Below are positions 16,801 to 25,900 of a stretch of DNA of 64,000 nucleotides, piece after piece. The notes under the pieces are model-generated. The model saw only the letters and a program-made list of their open reading frames with translations, was not told where the DNA came from and made no database searches. The DNA comes from Nonomuraea typhae (GTDB lineage Bacteria; Actinomycetota; Actinomycetes; Streptosporangiales; Streptosporangiaceae): assembly GCF_009760925.1 (NCBI RefSeq), contig NZ_VRLV01000015.1, positions 186,001-250,000 on the forward strand, read 5' to 3'. The translations under genes and the position numbers were made by a program. Each line of letters begins with the position of its first letter. Position 1 is the stretch's first letter.

Positions 16801-19800
16801 CCAGACCGCCATCGGCGCGGGCTGCTCGGCGGCGCCCTCGGCGAGGAACCCCGAGGCGTGCCGGGCCCACGGGGCTCCGGGGGTGCGCGAGTGGATGGCG
16901 ACGGACCGGCGGCGGTCGTGATCGAGCGCCCCGGCGGAGACCTGGAACTCCACGTCACCCTGATCGGGGACGACGAACGGCGCCTCCACGACGAGCTCTT
17001 CGAGCGTGCTCGATCCCGCCTCGTCCCCGGCGCGGACCGCCAGCTCCACCAGCGCGGCCCCGGGGACGATGACGGTGCCCATGACGGCGTGGCCGGCCAG
17101 CCAGGGATGGGTGCGCAGCGAGAGCCGTCCCGACAGCAGCACCTGGTCGCTCTCGGCGGCCACCACGGCGGCGGAGATCAGCGGATGCCCGCCGGCCGGG
17201 GCGCCGGCGGCGGGGTCGAGCCAGTAGCGCCGATGCTGGAAGGCGTACGTGGGCAGGCCGACGCGCCGCCCGCCGGGCAGGACCGCCGCCCAGTCGACGG
17301 GGCTGCCGTGCACGTGGGCGCCGGCGAGCGCGCGCATGGCCGACAACTCCTCGGGCTGGTCCCTGCGCAGCACCGAGGCGGCGAAGGACGCGCCGGGCAG
17401 GCTGCCATCGGCCAGCACGGACAGCACGGCGTCCGGGCCGAGCTCCAGGAAGCCGGTCACGCCGGAACCGCCGAGCGTGGTCAGGGCGCCGGCGAAGCGC
17501 ACGGGCTCGCGGACCTGCCGGACCCAGTAGCCGGGATCGGCCAGTTCGCCGTCCCGCGCGGCCCGGCCGGTGAGCGTGGACACCAGCGGGATCTTGACCG
17601 CGCCGAACTCCACCCCGTCCAGCACCTGCCGGTAGGCGTCGAGCATCGGCTCCATCAGGGCGGAGTGGAACGCGTGGCTCACCCGCAGCCGCCGCGTCCG
17701 CACCCCCCGCTCCTGGAAGCCGGTCACCACGCCGGCGACCAGGTCCTCCCGGCCGGAGATCACCACGGAGCGCGGGCCGTTGACGGCTGCCAGGCCGACC
17801 TCGCTCCCCTCGGGCAGCGCCGCCAGGACGTCCTGCTCGGCCGCCTCGATCGCGGCCATCGCGCCTCCCGGGGGCAACTCCCCCATCAGCCGTCCCCTGG
17901 CCGCCACCACCGCCGCCGCGTCGGCCAGCGACCACAACCCGGCGAGGTGGGCCGCGGCCAGTTCGCCGATCGAGTGCCCGGCCACGAAGTCCGGGCGCAC
18001 GCCCCACGACTCCAGCAGCCGCGCCTGGGCCACCTGCAGGGCGAACAGCCCGGCCTGCGTGTACGTCGTCCGGTGGATCAGATCGCCGATCCCGAAGGCG
18101 GCCTGCCGTACCGGCACTCCGCCGAGATGCCGGTCGAGCTCGGCGGCGGCCGCGTCGAAGGCGTCCGCGAAGACGGGGTAGCGCGCGTGCAGCACGCGTC
18201 CCATCCCCTCGCGCTGGCTCCCCTGCCCGCTGAACAGCCAGGCCAGCGCGCGCCCCGGCCGTCCCGCGACCACGTGGGCCGACGGCTCGCCCTCGGCCAG
18301 GGCCGCCAGCGCGGCCGAGCGGTCCGCACCGTCCGCGGCCACCACCACCGCGCGGTGCTCGAAATGCGCGCGGGTACGGCCCAGCGACAGGCCCACGTCG
18401 GCGGCCCGGGTCTCCGGGCGGTCGCGGAGGAAGGCGGACAGACGTCCGGCCTGGTCACGCAGCGCCTCGGGCGAACGCCCGCTGACCGGCCACGGCGCGA
18501 TCCCGGCCGCCGCACCCTCCGGAGCCCGGCCGTCCTGTGGGCCCTGAGCCGCCTCCCCGGGCGCCTGTTCCGATCCCCTCTGAGCACTCTGCCCGGGCGC
18601 CTGTTCGATGATCACGTGGGCGTTGGTGCCGCTCACCCCGAAGGAGGACACTCCGGCCCGGCGCGGAACCTCCGGCTCCGGCCACGGCCGCGCCTCGGTC
18701 AGCAGCTCCACCGCCCCGGCCGACCAGTCGACATGCGGGGAGGGCTCGTCCACGTGCAGGGTCCTGGGCAGCACGCCGTGCCGGATGGCCTGCACCACCT
18801 TGATCACGCCACCGACGCCGGCGGCCGCCTGCGCGTGCCCGAGGTTGGACTTCAGCGAACCCAGCCACAGCGGGCTCCCCTCCTCGCGCCCCTGCCCGTA
18901 GGTGGCGAGGATGGCCTGCGCCTCGATCGGGTCGCCGAGCGTGGTGCCGGTGCCGTGCGCCTCCATCAGGCCGACCTCGCTCCCGCGCAACCCGGCCGAG
19001 GCCAGCGCCTGTGCGATCACCCGCTGCTGCGCGGGCCCGTTGGGCGCGGTCAGGCCGTTGGAGGCGCCGTCCTGGTTCACCGCGGTGCCGCGGACCACGG
19101 CCAGCACCTCGTGGCCCAGCCGCCGCGCCTCCGACAGCCGCTCCACCAGGAGGAGGCCGACGCCCTCCGCCCACCCGGTGCCGTCGGCCGCCGCCGCGAA
19201 CGCCTTGCACCTGCCGTCCGCCGAGAGCCCGCGCTGGCGGGAGAACTCCACGAACCCGAACGGCGTCGCCATCACCGACACGCCGCCGGCCAGCGCCAGG
19301 TCGCACTCGCCCGAGCGCAGCGACTGCACCGCCAGATGCAAGGCCACCAGCGACGACGAGCACGCCGTGTCCACCGTCACCGCCGGCCCCTCGAACCCGA
19401 AGGTGTAGGCGACCCGCCCCGAGGCGACGCTGCGCAGCGTGCCCACGCCCAGATGGCCTTCCAGTTCCGCGGGCGTTCCCGGGCCCACGCCGTAGTCGCC
19501 GCCCGCCAGCCCGGCGAAGACCGCGGTACGGCTGCCGCGCAGGGTGGCGGGGTCGATGCCGGCTCGTTCGAACGTCTCCCAGGCGATCTCCAGCAGCAGC
19601 CGCTGCTGCGGATCGATGGCCAGCGCCTCACGCGGCGCGATGCCGAAGAACTCGGCGTCGAACCCGGCCACGTCGCCGAGGAAGCCGCCGTGCCTGGTGT
19701 AGGAGGTGCCCTTGTGGTCGGGGTCGGGATGGAAGAGCCGCTCCAGGTCCCATCCCCGGTCGGCGGGGAACTCCGTGACCGCGTCGCGGCCTTCGCTCAC

Positions 19801-19974
19801 CAGCCGCCACAGGTCCTCGGGCGAGTTCACCCCGCCGGGGAAGCGGCAGGCCATGCCCACGATCGCGATGGGCTCCCGGCTCTTCGACTCCACCTCGTGC
19901 AGGCGGCCGCGCAGGGTCTGGACATCGGCGATCGCGCGCTTGAGGTATTCGCGCAGCTTCTCGTCATCTGCCAT
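13843..19974 (-). CDS. type I PKS, last module: KS-AT-DH-KR-ACP-TE
   Basis: A 2043-residue modular polyketide synthase. In order: a coiled-coil docking segment (residues 1-30, starting MADDEKLREYLKRAI); KS (about 33-460) with DTACSSS and its two His; AT (about 560-850) with GHSIGE and HAFH, the malonyl-CoA signature; DH (about 925-1100) with intact HxxxGxxxxP (HAVMGTVIVP); KR (about 1385-1570) with TDD, a B-type mark, and catalytic YAAAN; ACP (about 1650-1720) with GLDSL; thioesterase (about 1790-2035) with nucleophile GRSMGG and a late GDHF His. The last Gly of the KR cofactor loop reads Ala (GGTGVLAG). The module should add malonate, leave a double bond and release the chain. It lies 20 nt downstream of the preceding PKS gene. 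Confidence 0.95.
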   Translation of the reverse strand: MADDEKLREYLKRAIADVQTLRGRLHEVESKSREPIAIVGMACRFPGGVNSPEDLWRLVSEGRDAVTEFPADRGWDLERLFHPDPDHKGTSYTRHGGFLGDVAGFDAEFFGIAPREALAIDPQQRLLLEIAWETFERAGIDPATLRGSRTAVFAGLAGGDYGVGPGTPAELEGHLGVGTLRSVASGRVAYTFGFEGPAVTVDTACSSSLVALHLAVQSLRSGECDLALAGGVSVMATPFGFVEFSRQRGLSADGRCKAFAAAADGTGWAEGVGLLLVERLSEARRLGHEVLAVVRGTAVNQDGASNGLTAPNGPAQQRVIAQALASAGLRGSEVGLMEAHGTGTTLGDPIEAQAILATYGQGREEGSPLWLGSLKSNLGHAQAAAGVGGVIKVVQAIRHGVLPRTLHVDEPSPHVDWSAGAVELLTEARPWPEPEVPRRAGVSSFGVSGTNAHVIIEQAPGQSAQRGSEQAPGEAAQGPQDGRAPEGAAAGIAPWPVSGRSPEALRDQAGRLSAFLRDRPETRAADVGLSLGRTRAHFEHRAVVVAADGADRSAALAALAEGEPSAHVVAGRPGRALAWLFSGQGSQREGMGRVLHARYPVFADAFDAAAAELDRHLGGVPVRQAAFGIGDLIHRTTYTQAGLFALQVAQARLLESWGVRPDFVAGHSIGELAAAHLAGLWSLADAAAVVAARGRLMGELPPGGAMAAIEAAEQDVLAALPEGSEVGLAAVNGPRSVVISGREDLVAGVVTGFQERGVRTRRLRVSHAFHSALMEPMLDAYRQVLDGVEFGAVKIPLVSTLTGRAARDGELADPGYWVRQVREPVRFAGALTTLGGSGVTGFLELGPDAVLSVLADGSLPGASFAASVLRRDQPEELSAMRALAGAHVHGSPVDWAAVLPGGRRVGLPTYAFQHRRYWLDPAAGAPAGGHPLISAAVVAAESDQVLLSGRLSLRTHPWLAGHAVMGTVIVPGAALVELAVRAGDEAGSSTLEELVVEAPFVVPDQGDVEFQVSAGALDHDRRRSVAIHSRTPGAPWARHASGFLAEGAAEQPAPMAVWPPDGAAPVPVGDVYPALEAAGLSYGPAFQGLRAAWRDGDVLFAEVELAAPYREQAEGFGLHPALLDAALHVAAHDGLRDSPPGHNRLPFAYRGVRLHASGAHALRVRLALRGPDELALHAADPSGAPVLTIDSLRARLISADRLRPAGDPSLFQVTWVPLAAGTAGHDAEVLVVPSPPGAAASGEAAQEHTAWVLDRLREWLAGDSSGRLAVVTANATSAVAPDPAMAAAWGLVGSAQAEHPGRIVLVDVTEDPATDSGAQAAPGAEDGFPGVSTDGFAAAVAVRAAVSAAVAAGEPRVALRGGRVFAPRLARPAGADAGRAWDPEGTVLITGGTGVLAGELARHLVATRGVRRLLLVSRQGERAAGAAVLKEELSAAGAHVTLAAADVADRAALAEVLAAIPREHPLTAVVHAAGLTDDGVVTALTPERLEAVLRPKAHAAWNLHELTREHDLAAFVVYSSVAGLLGAPGQGAYAAANAYLDALAARRRAAGLPGISLAWGLWARPSGITARLTDLDRARAARSGLLALATEEALALFDAALRTGGPLVVTAALDLAAIQDPPAILRALVRPARRTAGAHAAPGPALARRLSSLPEEARAAAVLETVTEQVAAVLGLEPGAVAAERPFGDLGLDSLTAVELRNRLDGQSGLRLPATVTFDHPTPDALTVFLLKELAAAEPDDDRPRPGPAGGQGPLAVLYRDLCGKAEFAAAAELLGVASRLRSTFGDGQRAEHTPPPIRLASGDGVALICLPAVSAISGPHEYARFGRAMTGERDVHVLRSPGYDPADLLPDTVETYVRAQADTVERLAGSRPYVITGRSMGGAVAHAVAAEMENRGVPAAGLVLIDSYPVDSAAREGMSEWWLAAMITGMLERTERYRMVWSDASLTTMGAYGRLLDGWQPKPIAAPTLVVRATQPLAGTVVDPAGRHDWRAFWPLPHEVADVPGDHFTVLEEHSDTTVAAVRAWIDALAAGPVSPTERTHA
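18841..18957 (-). repeat. KS segment nearly identical to 22176-22292
   Basis: 117 bp inside the KS of the last module match the KS of the preceding module (22176-22292) with a single visible mismatch, far above the level of neighbouring KS sequence. This points to recent gene conversion. Confidence 0.7.
19225..19432 (-). repeat. KS active-site segment nearly identical to 27729-27936
   Basis: 208 bp around the active-site Cys of this KS match the first KS of the middle PKS gene with one mismatch (G versus C within the run after CGCACTC). Together with the 18841-18957 block, this KS looks like a mosaic of the two other KS domains. Confidence 0.7.
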
Positions 19975-19994
19975 GGCAAAAGCTCTCCTGGACG

Positions 19995-22900
19995 TCACAG
20001 CGGGTCGTGGTCGAGGAGCCGGAAGAGCTCCTCGTCGGTGGCGGTGTCGAGGTCGAGGCCGGCGGTGTCGTCCGGCGCGGGGGTTCCCCACTGGTCGAGC
20101 AGGCGGCGCATGCGGTCGAGCAGGCCGGGTTCGCCGGCTCCTGAGGACAGCGCGGCCTCCAGGTAGTCGAGCGAGGCGCCGGCGGAGGGGAAGCGCACGG
20201 CCTCCGCCGGCGTGGACAGCTCGTCGCGCAGGAAGCCGGCGACGGCGGCGGGCGTCGGGTAGTCGAAGATCAGCGTGGCGGGCGGCGTCAGGCCGGTGGC
20301 GGCGCCGAGCCGGTTGCGCAGGTCGACGGCGGTGAGCGAGTCCAGGCCGAGCTCGCGGAAGGCGCGGCCGGCGTCGACGGCGTCCGGCTCGTCGTGCCCC
20401 AGGACCACGGCGGTCTCCGCGCGGACCAGCTCGATCAGCGCCGCGTCGAGCTCCGCTCCCGACAGCCCGGCCAGGGAGCGGTCCGCGGCGGGTGGCTCGG
20501 GCGGCGGTTCCCCCGGACCGCTCTGGACGGATGTCACGGCGTCGAGCCAGTAACGGCGGTGCTGGAAGGCGTAGGTGGGCAGTTCGACGCGCCGGGCCCC
20601 GGGGAAGCTCGGCGTCCAGTCCACCGGCACGCCTCTGACGTGCACCTCGGCCAGCGAGGTGAGGAAGCGGTCGAGCCCGCCCTCGTCCCTGCGCAGGGTG
20701 CCCGCGACCACCGCGTTCCCGAGCGTCTCCTGGATGCCGGAGGTGAGCACGGAATGCGGGCTGACCTCGATGAACACCTCGTGCCCCCGCTCGGCCAGCC
20801 CGCGCAGCGCCTCCTCGAAGCGCACGCGCTCGCGCAGGTTGGCGTACCAGTAGGCGGCGTCCATGGAGCCGGCCCAGTCCGCGGTCACGGCCGAGTACAG
20901 CGGCACCTCGCCGGCCCGCGGCGCGACGGGCGCGAGCGCGCCGAGCACGTCCGCCCGGATCCGCTCGACGTGCGGCGAGTGCGAGGCGTAGTCCACGGGG
21001 ATGAGCCGGGCCCGTGCGCCTGCCGCCTTGTGCCGGGCCACGAGCTCCGCCACCTCGTCCGGGTCCCCGGAGATCACGACCTGGGCGGGCCCGTTGACCG
21101 CCGCGATCGCCACCCGTCCTTCGCGTACGGCGGCGCCGTCCTCCACCTCCGCGACGGGCAGCGCGATCGAGGCCATGGCGCCGCTCCCGGCCAGCCGGGT
21201 GATGGCACGGCTGCGCAGGGCCACCACCCGGGCGGCGTCCTCCAGGGACAGGATGCCGGCCACGCAGGCGGCGGCGATCTCCCCCTGGCTGTGGCCGAGC
21301 ACCGCGTCGGGACGCACGCCGTACGACTGCCAGAGCGCGGCCAGCGCGACCATGACCGCCCACAACAGCGGCTGCACCACGTCCACGCGCTCGGGATCGG
21401 GTGCGCCCGGCGCCGCGCGCAGCACGTCGAGGACCGACCATCCGGTGTGCGGCTCCAGCGCCCGGTCGCAGGCGGCGAGCCGCTCGGCGAAGACGGGCGC
21501 GGACTCCAGCAGGTCCACGGCCATGCCCGCCCACTGCGAGCCCTGGCCGGGGAAGACGAACACGACCTTCCCTTCGACGCCGGCGACGCCGCGCACCACG
21601 CGTGGGGAGGAGGTTCCCGCGGCCAGGGCGCGCAGGGCCCGCGCGTCTCCCCCGGGAAGCAGGACGGCGCGGTGTTCGTGCGCGGCACGGGTGGTCGCCA
21701 GCGAGAGCCCCACGTCTCCGGGGGACGTCTCCGGGTGCTCGGCGAGGAAGGCGGCCAGGCGTCCGGCCTGAGCACGCAGCGCCTCGGGCGATCGCGCACT
21801 CACCGGCCACGGCACAACCCGCTGTTCCGCCCGGGGTGCTTCCTCGTCCCCTTCTGCCCGGTGCCCGGAGCCCGCGGCCTCCACCCCTTCCCAGGGGCCG
21901 CGCTCGCCTCCCGCGGCCCCTTCCTCCCGGGGCGCCTGTTCGATGATCACGTGGGCGTTGGTGCCGCTCACCCCGAAGGAGGACACCGCGGCCCGGCGCG
22001 GAGCGCCCGTCTCGGGCCACGGCCGGGCCTCGGTCAGCAGCTCCACCGCCCCGGCCGACCAGTCCACGTGCGGGGAGGGCTCGTCCACGTGCAGGGTCCT
22101 GGGCAGCAGCCCGTGCCGGATGGCCTGCACCATCTTGATGACGCCCGCCGCTCCGGCCGCGGCCTGCGTGTGCCCGAGGTTGGACTTCAGCGAACCCAGC
22201 CACAGCGGGCTCCCCTCCTCGCGCCCCTGGCCGTAGGTGGCGAGGATGGCCTGCGCCTCGATCGGGTCGCCGAGCGTGGTGCCGGTGCCGTGGCCTTCGA
22301 CGGCGTCCACCTGTGAAGGGGCGAGCCCGGCGACGGCCAGCGCCTGGCGGATCACCCGCTGCTGCGCGGGGCCACTCGGCGCGGTCAGGCCGTTGGAGGC
22401 GCCGTCCTGGTTCACGGCGGTGCCGCGGACCACGGCCAGCACCCGGTGCCCGAGCCGCCGGGCGTCGGCCAGGCGCTCGACGAGCAGCAGGCCGACCCCT
22501 TCCGCCCACCCGGTGCCGTCGGCCGAAGCCGCGTACGCCTTGCACCGCCCGTCGGGCGCGAGCCCGCGCTGGCGGGAGAACTCCACGAACACGGAGGGCG
22601 TGGCCATGACCGCGACGCCGCCGGCCAGGGCCAGGTCGGACTCGCCCGTGCGCAGCGACTGCACGGCCAGGTGCAGGGCCACCAGCGACGACGAGCACGC
22701 CGTGTCCACCGTCACCGCCGGCCCCTCGAAGCCGAAGGTGTAGGCGATGCGCCCGGAGGCGACGCTGCCCGCGTTGCCGTTGGCCAGGTACCCCTCCAGC
22801 GGGGCCGGGGCCTGGCCGGCCCGTGGCGCGTAGTCGTGGTACATCACCCCCGCGAACACGCCGGTCCTGCTGCCCCGCAACTCGGCCGGGTCGATGCCGG

Positions 22901-25900
22901 CGTGCTCGAACGCCTCCCAGGTCGCCTCCAGCAGCAGCCGCTGCTGCGGGTCGGTGGCCAGCGCCTCGCGCGGCGCGATGCCGAAGAACTCGGCGTCGAA
23001 CCCGGCCGCCTCGTGCAGGAAGCCGCCGTGCCGGGTGTAGGAGGTGCCCTTGTGGTCGGGGTCGGGGTCGTAGAGCGACTCGACGTCCCATCCCCGGTCG
23101 CCGGGGAACTCGGTGACCGCGTCCACGCCGTCGCTCACCAGGCGCCACAGGTCGCCGGGCGTGCGCACGCCGCCGGGCAGGCGGCAGGACATGCCGACGA
23201 TGGCGATCGCGTCGTCGTCCGGGGGCTCGGCCGTGGCGGGAGTGTCCCGCTCGGCCTCCTGCGGGTGCAGTTCCGCCAGCAGGCGCTCGGCCACCGCCTG
23301 CGGCGTGGGGTGGTCGAAGGTCAGCGTGGCCGGCAGCCGCAGGCCGGTGGCCCGGTCGAGGCGGTTGCGCAATTCGAGCGCGGTCAGGGAGTCGAGTCCC
23401 AGGTCGGTGAAGGCCCGCCGCTGCGGGATCTGCCCGGCCACGGTGCCGAGGACCACGGCGGCCTCCCTTCTCACCAGAGCGAGCAGCTGCTCGCCGTCAA
23501 GTGCCGCCGGCGCCTGCTCGGGGACGGCCTGCCGTACGGCCCGGCGTGGGGTGCGGATCAGCTCCCGCAGGAGCGGCGAGACCTCCGGTACGGCCGGCGC
23601 GTCGAGAAGGGCGGGCACCACCACCGCCGCGTCCGCGCGCAGGGCGGCGTCGAAGAGGCGCAGGCCGGTCTCCTCGGGCAGCGGCTTGATGCCGAGGCGG
23701 GCCAGGCGCGCCCGGCCGGCCTGGCCGAGGTGGGCGGTGAGGTCGCTGGCGCCCTCCCACAGGCCCCAGGCCAGCGACAGGGCCGGGAGTCCCGCGCGAC
23801 GCCGGTGTTCGGCCAGGCCGTCGAGGAAGGCGTTGGCGGCGCTGTATCCGGCCTGGCCCGCGTTGCCCACGGTGCCGGCGATCGAGGAGAACAGGACGAA
23901 CCATGACAGATCCAGGTCTTTGGTGAGGTCGTGGAGGTGCCAGGCGCCTTCCGCCTTGGGGCGCAGGACCGCGTTCAGCCGGTCGGCGGTGAGCGAGCCG
24001 AGCACGCCGTCGTCCGTGACGCCGGCCGTGTGGATGACGGCGGTCAGGGGGTGTTCCGCGGGGACGGTGGCGATCAGGTCCTCGAGGAAGGCGCGGTCCG
24101 CCACGTCTCCGGCGCGGATGTCGACGCGCTCGCCGTACTCCTGCCGCAGGCTCGCGGCGCCCGGGGCGTCCTGGCCGCGGCGGCTCAGGAGGATGAGCCG
24201 GCGGGCGTCGTGGACGGTGAGCAGGTGGCGGGCCAGGAGCCCGCCCAGGGCGCCGGTGCCGCCGGTGATGAGGATCGTGCCCTCGGGGTTCAGCGGGCGA
24301 GCGGGAGCCGGGGTCCGCGCCGGGGTCAGGCGGGGCGTCAGGGTCCGGCCGCCGCGGAGCGCGAGCTGGGGTTCGCCGCCGGCCAGGGCGCGCAGGTCGT
24401 GCCCGCCGAGGTCGCCGTCGATCAGGACGATGCGGCCGGGGTGCTCGGACTGCGCCGAGCGGACCAGGCCCCAGACGGCGGCTGATCGCGGGTCCACGTC
24501 GTCCTCCGGCGTGACGGCCACGGCCCCGCGGGTGTGGACCACGAGGCGGGTGCCGCCTTCGAGCCCGGCGGTCAGTTCGCCGAGCACGCGGTGGACGGCC
24601 TCGTCCGGCTGGATGTGCCCACCCAGCGTGCGATGGACGGCCTCATCAGGCTGGGTGTGCCCGCCCTGCGCGCGGTGGACGGCCTCGTCCGGCTGGGTGA
24701 CGGAGATGACGGTGAGTTCGTCCTGCACGCGATGGATGACTTCGTCCGGATCGGTGGTGGTGTGGGCCTCCCGCCAGGCGACCTGGAACAAGCCCTCCGG
24801 GGCGGTCTCGGACAGGCGCAGGCGCAGGGCGCCGACGGTCAGCACCGGTGCCCCGGCCGTGTCGGACACCTCGGCCCGCCACTCGTCCCGGCCCGTGGGC
24901 GTCAGCCGTACCCGGGCCGCGGAAACCCCGGCGGCGTGCAGGCGGACCTCGCGCCAGGCGAACGGCAGGCGCTGCCCCGGCTCGGACAGCCGATCGTGGG
25001 CCGTGAGGTGCAAGGCGGCGTCGAGCAGGGCGGGATGCAGGCCGAAGTGCGCGGACTCGGGCCGGTCGTGCTCGGCCAGGGCCACCTCGGCCAGCAGCGA
25101 CTCGCCTTCACGCCAGCCGGCGGTGACCCCCTGGAAGGCGGGGCCGTAGTGGAGGCCGGAGGCGGCCAGGGCGTCGTAGAGGCCGGCGACGTCCAGAGAC
25201 GCGGCGGCCGGTGGCGGCCACGTCGTGAGGCGGCCCGGCTCGCTCTGCCCGGTCTCCGTCGTGGGGCGGCCCGGCTCGGCCTCTGGCACGAGGCGGCCGG
25301 TGGCGTGCCGTACCCAGGAGGCCGCTCCTTCGGCCGGGCGCGAGTGCACCGTGAGGGCGCGGGCCCCCGACTCGTCCGCCGGGCCCACGGTCACCCGCAC
25401 GTGCGCGGCGCCGGTGGGCTCGAGTGCCAGCGGGGTCTCGATGACCAGTTCGTCCAGCACGGGCGCGCCTGTCTCGCCGCCCGCGCGGAGGGCGAGTTCG
25501 ACGAAGGCGGTGCCCGGCACCAGGATCCGCCCGGCGATCACGTGGTCGGCCAGCCACGGGTGGGAGCGCGGTGACAGGCTGCCGGTCAGCTGGACGGCGT
25601 CCGTCTCCGTGTGCTCGAGCAGCCCGCCGAGCAGCGGATGGCCGGGCGCGTCGAGGCCCAGGTCGGCCGGGTTCAGCGTGGCGGGCGTGGCGTCCAGCCA
25701 GTAGCGGCTGCGCTGGAAGGCGTAGGTGGGCAGGCCGACCTTGACGGCGCCGGGGAAGATCGCCGCCCAGTCGATCGCGGCGCCGTGGACGTGCGCGTGG
25801 GCGAGCGCCGTGGTCACGCTCGTGTCCTCGGGGCGGTCCTTGCGCAGGGCGGGCGCCAGGACCGCGCCCTCGGCGATGATCGACTCGCGGGCCAGCGCGG

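Noticed and set aside
14464..20166. Open frames of up to 1900 codons on the plus strand opposite the PKS genes
   Set aside because: They are the third-position GC effect of very GC-rich coding sequence; they show Arg/Pro/Gly-rich, low-complexity translations without domains and lie wholly opposite intact PKS modules.
19995..23148. Reading the last PKS gene as one protein of 3101 residues starting near 23148
   Set aside because: The upstream part is an out-of-frame reading of module 3. The true start is the docking segment at 19974, and the preceding PKS has its own C-terminal docking tail and stop.
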